Positions 33,693 to 44,754 of a stretch of 60,067 nt of DNA are shown piece after piece. The stretch lies in the NCBI RefSeq assembly GCF_003344785.1, contig NZ_QPMK01000024.1, positions 1 to 60,067 of the forward strand. Direction: 5' to 3'. Position numbers and translations under genes: made by a program. How positions within the stretch are numbered: the first letter of the stretch is position 1; every line of letters starts with the position of its first letter. Origin of the DNA: Thalassococcus profundi. Lineage in GTDB: Bacteria; Pseudomonadota; Alphaproteobacteria; Rhodobacterales; Rhodobacteraceae. The notes under the pieces are model-generated. The model was not told the origin of the DNA. It did not search any database and worked only from the letters and a program-made list of their open reading frames with translations.

Positions 33693-34598
33693 TCATTCGG
33701 ACTGCACCGGCACCTCGTCGAACGCCTCCCAGGTGTCGCCGCGCAGACGCAGCACGTCCTTTTCGCCCAGCGACCAGAGCGAGTCCGGCCCGCGCGCGAG
33801 GTTGTAGAAGGTTTCCGCCAGCTCCATCGCATCCGGGTCGACCGCCAGTCCCTCATCGCGGTCGAAGATCATCAGTGCCCGGTGCATCGCAACCCGCACA
33901 TGCCCGGCATATTCCGCGATGCCCCAGATGTCGGCCAGTGGTTCCGGGGGCGTCACCACTTCGAAGGAATCGCGGCGGCCATGGGCCACCACACCGGCCT
34001 GGCCGCCGAGGTAAACCACGCCGTCGTCCGCGCAGGTGACGCAGAGAAAGGCCAGGTTGGTCGTCGCCTGCACCGGCGTCCAGACCGCGCCATCGTACCA
34101 CCAGATCACCCCGTCGCGGCCCGCGGCGTAAAGCTCTGAGGCCGAGAAGCCCGCGATCGCCTCGAAGTGGTTTTCGGGGTAGTCCTCCTGCAGATCGGCG
34201 TCCGGGCCGATGTCTTCCCAATCCTCGGTGTTCCGCCGGCGGTAGACCTGGTGGTTGCCGCCGCAGACCAGCACCGCGCCGTCGATGGCCAGCAGGTCAC
34301 GCAACGGCGCGCGCAGGTCGTCGATGCCGTCCTCGGTCACGCCTGTCTCGTCCAGGATCAGGACGTCGCCGCCTTCGGCCACCGCCCAGAGCAGACCGCG
34401 CGCGTCATAGTCGAGCCCTACGAAGGTCATCGGGAACAGGCCCCGATCCTGTGCGAGGCTGTCGGTGATCGTATATATCGACCCGTGCGGAAAGCTGTCG
34501 TCGAAAGCGAATTCGTCCAGGATCACCGCGCCAGCCGCGATGGAATCGTCGCGCACCGCGGCGACGGTCAGGGACATTTCTTTCAGCAGCGGCAGCAT
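33693..34598 (-). CDS. Beta-propeller-like protein, probable immunity protein of the GHH2 effector
   Basis: 301 residues with repeated 40-50-residue blade-like segments (VGLDYDARGLLWAVAEGGDVLIL, GFSASELYAAGRDGVIWWYDG, CADDGVVYLGGQAGVVAHGR, GPDSLWSLGEKDVLRLRG). It is acidic and has no signal peptide, so it is cytoplasmic. Its ATG directly follows the effector stop codon (TAGATG), the tightest coupling possible. In T6SS effector loci this position usually holds the immunity gene, and an acidic protein suits neutralising a basic nuclease. The fold assignment is by eye. Confidence 0.6.
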   Translation of the reverse strand: MLPLLKEMSLTVAAVRDDSIAAGAVILDEFAFDDSFPHGSIYTITDSLAQDRGLFPMTFVGLDYDARGLLWAVAEGGDVLILDETGVTEDGIDDLRAPLRDLLAIDGAVLVCGGNHQVYRRRNTEDWEDIGPDADLQEDYPENHFEAIAGFSASELYAAGRDGVIWWYDGAVWTPVQATTNLAFLCVTCADDGVVYLGGQAGVVAHGRRDSFEVVTPPEPLADIWGIAEYAGHVRVAMHRALMIFDRDEGLAVDPDAMELAETFYNLARGPDSLWSLGEKDVLRLRGDTWEAFDEVPVQSE

Positions 34599-35912
34599 CT
34601 AGCCCCCTCCCCCACTTGCGCGAAGCTTGGCGGCGCGCACCTTGCCCATCTTGACCGCATCGGGAATTTCCTTGCTCGACCGGCCGCACTTGTCCGCCCG
34701 AAGCGGCGTTTCGTCCTTCGCTCCAAGCGTATTGACATGGTAATCGTCCAGTTGCGCCTCGATACAGGCCGGGTCGCATTTCGACAGAGGAAAGGTCTTT
34801 TCCATCGCCTTGATGGCTTCTTTCTTCTGCTCTCCATAGGTCATCGAGGTCTTTTTCTGCGGCTTCGACTGCCCTTGGACCTGCAGCGGAACGTTTTCGA
34901 TTGAATGTCCCCGTGCCATGATCGCGGCCTTCATTTCGGTATGCATCATGCCGTGCGATCCGGTGGTATTGGAACAGCCTTCGGCGCAGACCACCGGCGC
35001 CTTTTTGGGGTCGTAAGGCGGCGGTTTCTTGTAGCCCGCCGGCGGCTTTTCGGGCGGGGTGTGAATCACCAGCGGCAGTTCGCCCGGCTTCGGGTTCTCG
35101 CCCCGGCCCTTGTTGAAGAAGGACGAGGCCGGCACCACGTGGTGCCCGGTCTGCCCCGGACAGGGGCAGGTGTTGCCGTCGCCGTATTCAGGCAACTTGC
35201 ACGCCAGCGCGGCAAGACAGCCATCCTTCTGCGCCTTGTCGGCCATCGCGATGAGCTCTTCGTTGGTGCGCACCTTTCCGGCGGCCACCCTGGGCGACTT
35301 CGACGGTTTCGGGGCCGAGCTGCGGTCCGACGGACCGGAATGGGTAAAGCCATCGGTCTCGCGCTTGCCCGGAGACTTGTCGAGCCCGGCCTTCTTGCAG
35401 GATGCGGCGACGTCTTCCTCGCTTTTGCAGGCCTCCTGGATCTTGGCCTTTTCGCCCGCGCAGGGGTCGCCGGGCGGCGGAACCCAGGGCTGGCCGATCT
35501 TGGGCCAGGGCGGCACGTTCGGCGGCGAGCCGTGGTTGTTGGTCGAAATGTCCGAGAACCGGGTGAGGTTCTTGCCCTCGGCCTTCACGTTCATCGAAAA
35601 CGCCTGGGAATAACTCTTGCCGGTGTTCTTGGAACTGACGACGCCCTTCTTGGCCGCCGCCCCGGCCTCGTCGCCGGTGGTCTTGGTGAAGTAGGACGAA
35701 TTCTTCTGGTTGACCGTCTTGCCGCCGATCTTGACCGTGCCGGTGCCCTTGTCGGTGTCGCTGTCCATGCCGAAGTTGGGATAGGGGATCGGCACGCCCG
35801 GCGGCGTCGGCGGCGCCTCGGGCGGGGTCATGCAGACATCGGGAAAGGCCGCGATGATCTTGTTGGCCTGTGCCTTGCAGGACACTTCAAGCGCGTTTGC
35901 GAACACCGTCAT
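34599..35912 (-). CDS. T6SS effector: DUF4150 PAAR-like domain with C-terminal Tox-GHH2 nuclease
   Basis: 437 residues from ATG 35910-35912, which has a GGAGG site. Residues 1-140 are a DUF4150 (PAAR-like) spike tip: VKIGGKTVNQKNSSYFTKTTGDEAG, NVKAEGKNLTRFSDISTNNHGSPPNVPPWP. A Lys/Ser-rich linker with several cysteines follows, then a GHH-type HNH/EndoVII nuclease: GQTGHHVVPASSFF (256-258 GHH) and GSHGMMHTEMK (His 320, His 324). This family cuts DNA in rival cells. It lies in a module with a DUF2169 adaptor and ends against its likely immunity gene. Confidence 0.87.
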   Translation of the reverse strand: MTVFANALEVSCKAQANKIIAAFPDVCMTPPEAPPTPPGVPIPYPNFGMDSDTDKGTGTVKIGGKTVNQKNSSYFTKTTGDEAGAAAKKGVVSSKNTGKSYSQAFSMNVKAEGKNLTRFSDISTNNHGSPPNVPPWPKIGQPWVPPPGDPCAGEKAKIQEACKSEEDVAASCKKAGLDKSPGKRETDGFTHSGPSDRSSAPKPSKSPRVAAGKVRTNEELIAMADKAQKDGCLAALACKLPEYGDGNTCPCPGQTGHHVVPASSFFNKGRGENPKPGELPLVIHTPPEKPPAGYKKPPPYDPKKAPVVCAEGCSNTTGSHGMMHTEMKAAIMARGHSIENVPLQVQGQSKPQKKTSMTYGEQKKEAIKAMEKTFPLSKCDPACIEAQLDDYHVNTLGAKDETPLRADKCGRSSKEIPDAVKMGKVRAAKLRASGGGG

Positions 35913-36943
35913 GCCGCCGCCCTCCTCTCGGCCGAGCGGAACACCGCGGCGCCGCAACCGCCGTCGTCGCCCGAGGCTTCGATCATCAGCGGATTACCGG
36001 GACTGTAGCCCTTCTCGAACGCGGTCAGCGCCCATCCCACCATCAGCGGCACCATCGCCGCGCCGACGTTGCCGACCGAATCCGCGGGCGTCCACAGGTC
36101 CTGCACATCACGGTGTTCGCGCAGCAGCCGCTGCATCGCCAGCGCCGCCTGCTTGAAGAAATACGCCTCTCCCGACATGTCCGTGACGCGGTAGTCTATC
36201 GCGCCATAGGTGATGCCGGACATCACCAGCGCATCACGACAGGCGGTGGTCATGCCGTCGCCGCGCAGGGGCCTGTCTGCGGAATTGTAGAGATAGGCGT
36301 CTTCCCGCGCGAGCCCGAGACCGGTGAGGGTGAAATGCGTGGGCGGACCGGCAGCGCAGAGGATCGCCGCCGCCGCCTCTCCGGGGATGAACCCGTTGGC
36401 GTTGCCGGGCATCAGCAGGCGGCGTTCGCGCAGGAAATGCGCCACCGCCGGCCCGGTCAGCAGGCTGTCCACTCCCAGGATCAGCGCGTGCTTCGCCTCG
36501 CCGCGGGAGAACATCCGTCGCACCCGTTCGAGCGCCACGATCCCCGAAGGGCGGCCATGGCTAACCGTGTGCAGCTTGGTCCGCGCCGGCAGGCCCGAGA
36601 ACTCCAGCACCCGCGCGCCGAAGCGGTCGACGTCGCGCACCGGGCGGCCCGGGCGGCTGTCTTCCGCCAGGCAAAGAATGACCTGCAGGTCGGCGCGCGC
36701 AGCGTCCTGACCGTCCAGCGCGTCGACCACCGCCCCGGCGGCCAGGTGCGCCATCCGCTTTTCGCCCAGCCAGTCGCGCGGCAGCGGCACCGGCGCGCCA
36801 AGCAGCCAGTCGCCGCCGGGCACGATGAACTGCGTCTCGACGATCCCGTCGAGCGCCCCGCGCATCGCCGCGCAGCTTGATGCGGCATCGAGCCCGACCG
36901 CGGTCACCATGCCCGTCGACAGGATATTGACGCCGCTGCTCAT
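35909..36943 (-). CDS. Ketosynthase-fold protein lacking the catalytic triad, T6SS spike module
   Basis: 344 residues. The thiolase/beta-ketoacyl synthase fold is recognisable (VNILSTGMVTAVGLDAASSCAAMRG at the start; GIVALERVRRMFSRGEAKHALILGVDSLL). All three catalytic residues appear lost: the nucleophile Cys position is Arg (HTVSHGRPSG, about 131), the first His loop reads VTDMSGEAYFF, and the second His is Asn (SVGNVGAAM). An acyl-transfer activity is therefore unlikely. It overlaps the effector and the DUF2169 gene by four bases on each side, so it is made in step with them and probably helps fold, modify or load the effector (inference). Confidence 0.72.
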   Translation of the reverse strand: MSSGVNILSTGMVTAVGLDAASSCAAMRGALDGIVETQFIVPGGDWLLGAPVPLPRDWLGEKRMAHLAAGAVVDALDGQDAARADLQVILCLAEDSRPGRPVRDVDRFGARVLEFSGLPARTKLHTVSHGRPSGIVALERVRRMFSRGEAKHALILGVDSLLTGPAVAHFLRERRLLMPGNANGFIPGEAAAAILCAAGPPTHFTLTGLGLAREDAYLYNSADRPLRGDGMTTACRDALVMSGITYGAIDYRVTDMSGEAYFFKQAALAMQRLLREHRDVQDLWTPADSVGNVGAAMVPLMVGWALTAFEKGYSPGNPLMIEASGDDGGCGAAVFRSAERRAAA

Positions 36944-38058
36944 GCCGGCGTGTCCGTGTCCGCATCCACCGGGCGGCGGCCGCGGTCGGCGGTCAGGTCG
37001 CGGTAGGCTTTGCCCGTCCGCTTGGCGCGCAGCTGGCCGGGGCGCGGCCGGCCGATCCAGGCTTCGGTGAACTCGGTCACCAGCCGCTTCATCGGCACCT
37101 GCACACGCCAGACCAGCGACAGCCGCCGCGCCTCGGTGTCGAACAGCAGCGTGTCGGGATGAAGCACGCCCTCGAAGGCACAGTCCCAGTCGCGATAGAG
37201 CCGCAGCGGCAGGCTCGGGTCCGGCAGACGGAACGCCTCGCGCCCGGACGGCGTGAGGTTGAGGATCACCACCTCGAGGCTGCGCTGCGGCTTGTCGATC
37301 TGCTGGTCCGGCCCGACCTGCTGGTAATGGCGTTCGTCGAAATCCTCCGGCAGGAAGGGAAAGACGTTGTCCTGCCAGTGCTGGTCGTAGGTGCCGCCCA
37401 GGCGCAGGCGGTCAGGCCGACCGCGCCAGACCGGGCCCAGGGCCATCGGGCGATAGTCTCCGTAGGGCGAGGTGACGGGCACGCCCACCTCTTCGGTATT
37501 GGGCAGCGGCTGACCGGACAGCTTGGACTGGTTGCGGAACGAGGCAAAGCCGCGGCCGTGCGGATTGTCCATGTAGGCGGGCGGTTTCGGATCGTCTGGG
37601 TTGAGCCGGTCGATACCCCCGAACGCGGTTTCATAGCCAAAGGGCTGCCGGGTAAAGGGATAGGGATCGGTGGTCATCACCTGCGGGCCCATCACCCGCC
37701 ATTCGCGGTGGCCGGTGACGTGGAACTGCTTCTGCCAGGACCCGACCCGCAGACCGACCTGCACACGCGGCACCCGGCGCCCGCCCGGCGAATAGGCCGC
37801 GCCCTGCAGGACGATATCGCATTTCGGCTTGCGAAAGGCGAAGTCGGTCTCCCACCGCGTCGCGGAAAAGCCCGGCTCCCCGGTCAGTTCGTCCGCATAG
37901 ACCAGCGGCGACTGGTCCGCCACCGGCTGCGGTGCCGCCCCGGCCCGGTCGGGAAAGGCAAAGGTGCCCTTGATGACGAAGACGAAATGTTCCCGCCCCG
38001 CCACATCCATGCCGACGGTATGCTGATGGACAAAGCCCGGCCGGTTAAAGACCCTCAT
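36940..38058 (-). CDS. DUF2169-family T6SS effector-loading adaptor
   Basis: 372 residues. Conserved DUF2169 segments are present: RPGFVHQHTVGMDVAGREHFVFVIKGTF, SATRWETDFAFRKPKCDIVLQGAAYSP, PFTRQPFGYETAFGG, YMDNPHGRGF and PNTEEVGVPVTSPYGDYRP. In Agrobacterium a DUF2169 protein acts as the chaperone/adaptor that loads a DUF4150-linked DNase onto VgrG; this locus has the same gene pair. It follows clpV by 11 bases and overlaps the ketosynthase-like gene. Confidence 0.9.
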   Translation of the reverse strand: MRVFNRPGFVHQHTVGMDVAGREHFVFVIKGTFAFPDRAGAAPQPVADQSPLVYADELTGEPGFSATRWETDFAFRKPKCDIVLQGAAYSPGGRRVPRVQVGLRVGSWQKQFHVTGHREWRVMGPQVMTTDPYPFTRQPFGYETAFGGIDRLNPDDPKPPAYMDNPHGRGFASFRNQSKLSGQPLPNTEEVGVPVTSPYGDYRPMALGPVWRGRPDRLRLGGTYDQHWQDNVFPFLPEDFDERHYQQVGPDQQIDKPQRSLEVVILNLTPSGREAFRLPDPSLPLRLYRDWDCAFEGVLHPDTLLFDTEARRLSLVWRVQVPMKRLVTEFTEAWIGRPRPGQLRAKRTGKAYRDLTADRGRRPVDADTDTPA

Positions 38059-38069
38059 GGCCTCTTACC

Positions 38070-40820
38070 TCACGCAAACTCATAGCCGAAGCCCTCCGCC
38101 CCGCCGGTCACCGTCACGCGGCCGAGGTCCCTGCCCTCCAGCCGCCAGCTCAGGATTCGGCGGCTGAGCTCGGGCATCAGCGTGTTTGTGAGGATCGCGT
38201 CGATCATCCGGCCGCCGCTTTCGATCTCGGTGCAACGGTCCTTGATCACCTGCATGGCGCCGTCGCCGATCACCAACTCGGCGCCGTAGCCTTCGCCCAG
38301 CCGTTTGGCGAGGCTGCGCAGCTTGTGGCCCGCGATCGCCTCGATCATCGTATCCGACAGCGGGTAATAGGGGATCGTCACCACCCGCCCCAGAAGCGCC
38401 GCCGGAAAGACGTCGAGCAGCGGCTTGCGCAGCGCGGCGTTCAGTTCCTCGGCATCGGCGGCGACCTTGCCGTCCTCGGTCATCGCCATGATCTCGTCAG
38501 AGCCGACATTCGAGGTCAGCAGGATCAGTGTGTTCTTGAAGTCGATCCGCCGGCCTTCGCTGTCGTCCATCATGCCCTTGTCGAAGACCTGGAAAAAGAT
38601 TTCGTGCACATCCGAATGGGCCTTTTCCACCTCGTCCAGCAGGACGACGGAATAGGGCCGCCGCCGCACCGCTTCGGTCAGGATGCCGCCCTTGCCGTAG
38701 CCCACGTATCCCGGCGGCGCGCCCTTCAGCGTGCTGACCGTATGCGCCTCCTGAAACTCGCTCATATTGATCGAGATGAGGTTGTCCTCGCCGCCGTACA
38801 TGAGTTCTGCCAGCGCCAGCGCGGTTTCGGTCTTGCCGACGCCGGACGGGCCGCAAAGCATGAAGACGCCCACCGGTTTCTCGGGCGGCTTGAGCCCCGC
38901 CGCAGAGGTCTGGATGCGGTTCGCGATCATTTCCATCGCGTGATCCTGACCGACCACACGCTCGGCCAGGGTCTGGGCCAGCGACAGCGCGCGCTCGGTC
39001 TGGCTGGCCAGCATCCGGCCCATGGGAATGCCGGTCCAGTCCTGCACCACGGCGCCCACCGCCAGCCGGTCGACCGAGGGCAGGATCAGCGGCGTTTCGC
39101 CCTGCGCCATCGCCAGCTCGGCCATCTGCGCCTTGAGCCGCGTCAGAGTCGCGTCGCGGTCGAAAGGCTCTGTTTCCCCCTCATCGGTGACTTCCATCTC
39201 CGGCGCGCCTTCGGCTTCGGCCATCTCCTCGACCGCCTCGGCATCGGCATCGCCCAGATCGCCGGTGTCGTCCACCGCCGCCCCGAGTCCGCGCAACTGC
39301 GCCCGCAGGTCCAGGATCTCGTCCACCAGGACCTTCTCCGCATCCCAGCGCGCCGCCGCCGCCTCCATCGCCGCCGAGGCTTCGGCGAGACCCGCCTGCA
39401 CCGCCGCCTTGCGCTCTTCGACCTCGATGCCGATGGCTTCCTCGCGCGAAATGATACCGTCCTCGATCTCCAGCGCATCGAGCCGGCGCTGGATGTCCTC
39501 GACCTCCGCGGGCGTCGCATGCTGGCTGACCGCGACCCGCGCGCAGGCGGTGTCCAGGAGGCTGATCGCCTTGTCGGGCAGTTGCCGCGACGGAATATAG
39601 CGATGCGACAGCTTCACCGCCGCCTCGATCGCCTCGTCCAGCAGTTCGACCTTGTGATGTTTCTCGAGCACCCCCGCGACGCCCCGGCACATGAGAATGG
39701 CCTTGGCCTCGTCCGGTTCCTCGACCTTGACCACCTGGAACCGGCGGGTCAGGGCCGGATCAGGTTCGATATGCTGCTTGTATTCGGCCCAGGTCGTGGC
39801 CGCGATGGTGCGCAACTCGCCCCGCGCCAGCGCCGGTTTCAGCAGGTTCGCCGCGTCGCCGGTTCCGGCCGCGCCCCCTGCCCCGATCAGCGTATGCGCC
39901 TCGTCGATGAACAGGATGATCGGCACGTCGCTCGACTGCACCTCGTCGATCACCGCCTTCAGACGCTTCTCGAACTCGCCCTTCACGCTAGCCCCGGCCT
40001 GCATCAGCCCGATGTCGAGCATGTGCAGGTGCACGTTCGCCAGTTGCGGCGGCACGTCGCCCTTGGCCAAACGCTGGGCAAAGCCCTCGACCACCGCCGT
40101 CTTGCCCACCCCGGCCTCGCCGGTGAGGATCGGGTTGTTCTGCTTGCGCCGCATCAGGATGTCGACGATCTGGCGGATCTCGGGGTCGCGCCCCACCACC
40201 GGGTCCATCTTGCCGGACTTCGCCCGCTCAGTCAGGTCGGTGGCATATTGCTCCAGCGCCGACTTGCCGCCGGGCTTGGCCTTGGCCCCCTTCGGCGCCT
40301 CCTCGGCCACCGAGTCGCCGCTGCGCTCGATCGACGCCGCCAGAAGGTTGTCGAGGTCGGCGATCATCGCATCCGGGTCGAACTTGTCGAATTCGAGACT
40401 GATCTTGAACAGCAGCCCCTCGAGCACCGGCACCTTCAGCGCCGCGAGGATCACATAGGCAGACCGCACGGAATCGTCGCCGTAGTCGAAGGATCCGAAG
40501 TTCCAGCCTTCCTGGATCGCGCGGAAGATGTGGTCGGAAAACTCTTCGACCGACCCCGCACCATGCGGGAGCGCATCGGTGGCCTTGAGCACGTCGCCGT
40601 CGAACCTGTGCCGGTCGACCCCAGCCGCCTGCATCAAGAGCGCCAGGTCGGACCCTTCGGTATCGGCCAGCGCGGTGATGAAATGCACCAGTTCCACATA
40701 GGGATTGCCGCGCCGCTTCGCCGCCTGGGCCGCCCCGGAAAAAGCCTTGAGGCAGACCGGGTTCAGCTTGCCAACCAGTTCCTTGCGCTTGATGGTTTCG
40801 GTCGATCCGCGTGTCGCCAT
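38070..40820 (-). CDS. tssH: T6SS sheath-recycling AAA+ ATPase ClpV (TssH)
   Basis: About 916 residues from ATG 40818-40820 (GGAGGG upstream). An N-terminal domain (VKLNPVCLKAFSGAAQAAKRRGNPYVELVHF in outline) precedes two AAA+ modules: Walker A GEAGVGKT with FIDEAHTLIG, and GPSGVGKT with LLDEVEKAHSDV. The middle coiled coil has an unusual acidic insert (DDTGDLGDADAEAVEEMAEAEGAP region). ClpV unfolds contracted TssB/TssC sheath. It heads the effector operon and is divergent from ppkA, separated from the main tss operon by 9 kb. Confidence 0.96.
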   Translation of the reverse strand: MATRGSTETIKRKELVGKLNPVCLKAFSGAAQAAKRRGNPYVELVHFITALADTEGSDLALLMQAAGVDRHRFDGDVLKATDALPHGAGSVEEFSDHIFRAIQEGWNFGSFDYGDDSVRSAYVILAALKVPVLEGLLFKISLEFDKFDPDAMIADLDNLLAASIERSGDSVAEEAPKGAKAKPGGKSALEQYATDLTERAKSGKMDPVVGRDPEIRQIVDILMRRKQNNPILTGEAGVGKTAVVEGFAQRLAKGDVPPQLANVHLHMLDIGLMQAGASVKGEFEKRLKAVIDEVQSSDVPIILFIDEAHTLIGAGGAAGTGDAANLLKPALARGELRTIAATTWAEYKQHIEPDPALTRRFQVVKVEEPDEAKAILMCRGVAGVLEKHHKVELLDEAIEAAVKLSHRYIPSRQLPDKAISLLDTACARVAVSQHATPAEVEDIQRRLDALEIEDGIISREEAIGIEVEERKAAVQAGLAEASAAMEAAAARWDAEKVLVDEILDLRAQLRGLGAAVDDTGDLGDADAEAVEEMAEAEGAPEMEVTDEGETEPFDRDATLTRLKAQMAELAMAQGETPLILPSVDRLAVGAVVQDWTGIPMGRMLASQTERALSLAQTLAERVVGQDHAMEMIANRIQTSAAGLKPPEKPVGVFMLCGPSGVGKTETALALAELMYGGEDNLISINMSEFQEAHTVSTLKGAPPGYVGYGKGGILTEAVRRRPYSVVLLDEVEKAHSDVHEIFFQVFDKGMMDDSEGRRIDFKNTLILLTSNVGSDEIMAMTEDGKVAADAEELNAALRKPLLDVFPAALLGRVVTIPYYPLSDTMIEAIAGHKLRSLAKRLGEGYGAELVIGDGAMQVIKDRCTEIESGGRMIDAILTNTLMPELSRRILSWRLEGRDLGRVTVTGGAEGFGYEFA

Positions 40821-40955
40821 CTGCGGCACCCTCCAAAATATATTGTTGTCACCGAAAGCCGGTGGAATAATCAAATCGAGTTATTCCCGTATGATAGTCC
40901 GGTTTCGATTTGGAATCGACAGTTTTGATAGGCCCACGGGCAGAGAGGGTTTTCG
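40821..40955. promoter_or_regulatory. Divergent clpV-ppkA control region with two inverted repeats
   Basis: The 135-base gap between two divergent T6SS genes is AT-rich compared with its surroundings. It holds GAATAA-N10-TTATTC (40865-40886) and TCGATT-TGG-AATCGA (40905-40919). The left repeat includes GAATAATCAAATCGAG, which matches the tssA leader at 13 of 16 positions. TATGAT at 40890-40895 could be a rightward -10. A common regulator of the two operons is plausible but unproven. Confidence 0.45.
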
Positions 40956-43049
<2,094 letters not shown>

Positions 43050-43434
43050 AATCGGGTCGAACGCGTCCGATTGAACGACCCCCGAATTTCGAACACTGAC
43101 ATAAGCTTTGATTTGCAGCCTGCCGATCCGCGCCGAGGGAATGCGGTGCAGGAAACTGGCTAGACCGGGCGGAATCCGTCGCATGACGTTTCGAAGGTCG
43201 GTCCTGGCAGTGCAGCGAAGCCACGCGGCAGAGCGGCTCGTGCTGGCGCGATTGCTGGTCAGGGTCACCTTTTTTCATGTCCAAGCACTAGGCATCAAGA
43301 ACGCAGAGCAAAAGCCACTGGCCTCTGCTATTCAGACGACCCGAGCGATGATTGCGGAGCACGGAGAGCTGGCACAGATTGCAATTCAGGCAACTGAGAA
43401 AAACATCTTCGACTGGTCGTTTAAAAATTCCCCA
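43050..43434. other. 385-base gap after ppkA, no confident gene
   Basis: An open frame at 43108-43452 (+, 114 codons; possible start at 43183) reads as a moderately plausible protein with a helical C-terminal half, but it has no ribosome site, no recognised family and runs under the end of hipA. AATCGG...CCGATT (43050-43072) is an inverted repeat just after the ppkA stop, without a T-tract. Base composition drops here compared with the T6SS genes, marking the border of the accessory region. Confidence 0.4.
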
Positions 43435-44754
43435 TCACAGGATGCCGGATAGCCTCAGGCCGCCAAGCCGCCCCATTAAAGCTTCGCTGACACTGTCGAA
43501 AATTGCTGGCCGAAACCCGTCCGGCAGGGTATTCGCCGCAACATCGAGGGCGTCACAGGCACGTGATTCGACCTCTTCGATCAAGGCCACGATACGTTTC
43601 CGCGACAGGCCTGCGCGCATGGCGGTTTGAACGAAATGTCGGCCATGGATCTGGTCAAATCGGTAGTGTCGGCTGTTCCCGACCGACATCGCCATCTTCA
43701 TCTGTTTGCGTTTGATCTGGCGCGCATCCAACGCTCCCTGCGCGGTCACAATGTCGTAGAGCGGAGTCATGCGGTAACTGCCTCCAGGGCTTAGGAACAC
43801 GCTGAAATTCTTGGCATGGGCGTCTGTCGCGCCCATCAGCCAGAAGATGATCTGAGCTTTGAGGAAGGTTTCCTGATCCTCGATTGCCATGTCGCTGCCC
43901 TGGAGCAGGTTCAGGACATCGACCATCCCCGGCCCGCCCTCGTTCTGGTATTTAAGCGTTGGCGGAACGGACAGCGCCTGACAGCAATCTTCCTGCGGCA
44001 GGCGTAATAGCCGGCCATCCTTTGTCCAGCGGCGGTCAAAACGTTCGATGACCAGCGCCTTGGTTTCGCCGAAGGTCTCGATCGTTGCGGTGTTCACCGG
44101 CAGACCGAAGGCTTCGGTGAGTTTCAGGCAAAAGTACTCGTTCTCGACACTGTCCGACAGGTCGATGCCTCCGGGCAGTTTCCCGATTTGCATCTTGAAC
44201 AGATGTGTTGTCGGCGTGGCGCCATGCGGCTTGATCCACTGCCCTTCATGCCGCAGCAACGCGGTCTTTTCCTGCGCGCCAGCGATGGAAATCCGGAACG
44301 CGTCGTCACTGGATAGGCCAAGTGGCGCCTGACTCAGCCCATTCAGGAGCTTTTCGACGGCAGCCGCGTCAACCGGTTCGCCCTCGATCTGGCCGGTCGC
44401 GTCCGGGGCCTCGTCTTCGCCGGCGATGAACTGGAGCGCGCCCACGCAATCATGTCCGATCTTGGTCAGCAGGTTGTAGGCATCGATCCCACGCGCGCCA
44501 ACCTTTTCGGCGACAAGGCGGCGGAGGTGGTCCGAATCCGGCAGCAGGTTTTCGAAGACGGCCATGACGGGTTCGCCCCGATAAGGCGTCTCGCGCAACG
44601 GCAGCGACAAGGAGACCGGCATGGCATGCTCCCATTCCAGCCAGTCCTCGACGTAGGAAAACCCGATGGCTCCGCTAGCCTCTCGGCTCAGAGTGCCGAT
44701 GCGGCGATTGTTCATGTAGACCCGTAAAGGCGCATAGGCCGGCCGCCGCCCCAT
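43435..44754 (-). CDS. hipA: HipA-family toxin kinase
   Basis: 439 residues with the usual three parts: N-terminal subdomain (LRVYMNNRRIGTLSREASGAIGFSY), HipA-N (LSLPLRETPYRGEPVMAVFENLLPD) and the kinase core with ISIAGAQEKTALL, KPHGATPTTHLFK, ENEYFCLKL, VIERFDRRW, FWLMGATDAHAKNFSVF and MTPLYDIVTA. E. coli HipA phosphorylates glutamyl-tRNA synthetase and induces dormancy. Its start codon overlaps the hipB stop (TGATG). On a plasmid it probably adds post-segregational stability. No truncation seen. Confidence 0.93.
   Translation of the reverse strand: MGRRPAYAPLRVYMNNRRIGTLSREASGAIGFSYVEDWLEWEHAMPVSLSLPLRETPYRGEPVMAVFENLLPDSDHLRRLVAEKVGARGIDAYNLLTKIGHDCVGALQFIAGEDEAPDATGQIEGEPVDAAAVEKLLNGLSQAPLGLSSDDAFRISIAGAQEKTALLRHEGQWIKPHGATPTTHLFKMQIGKLPGGIDLSDSVENEYFCLKLTEAFGLPVNTATIETFGETKALVIERFDRRWTKDGRLLRLPQEDCCQALSVPPTLKYQNEGGPGMVDVLNLLQGSDMAIEDQETFLKAQIIFWLMGATDAHAKNFSVFLSPGGSYRMTPLYDIVTAQGALDARQIKRKQMKMAMSVGNSRHYRFDQIHGRHFVQTAMRAGLSRKRIVALIEEVESRACDALDVAANTLPDGFRPAIFDSVSEALMGRLGGLRLSGIL

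Noticed and set aside
38325-40928. An 867-codon plus-strand frame opposite clpV
   Set aside because: Antisense shadow; clpV has both AAA+ modules intact.
43108-43452. 114-codon plus-strand gene
   Set aside because: No ribosome site or recognised family, and it overlaps the 3' end of hipA; kept only as a note in the gap entry.
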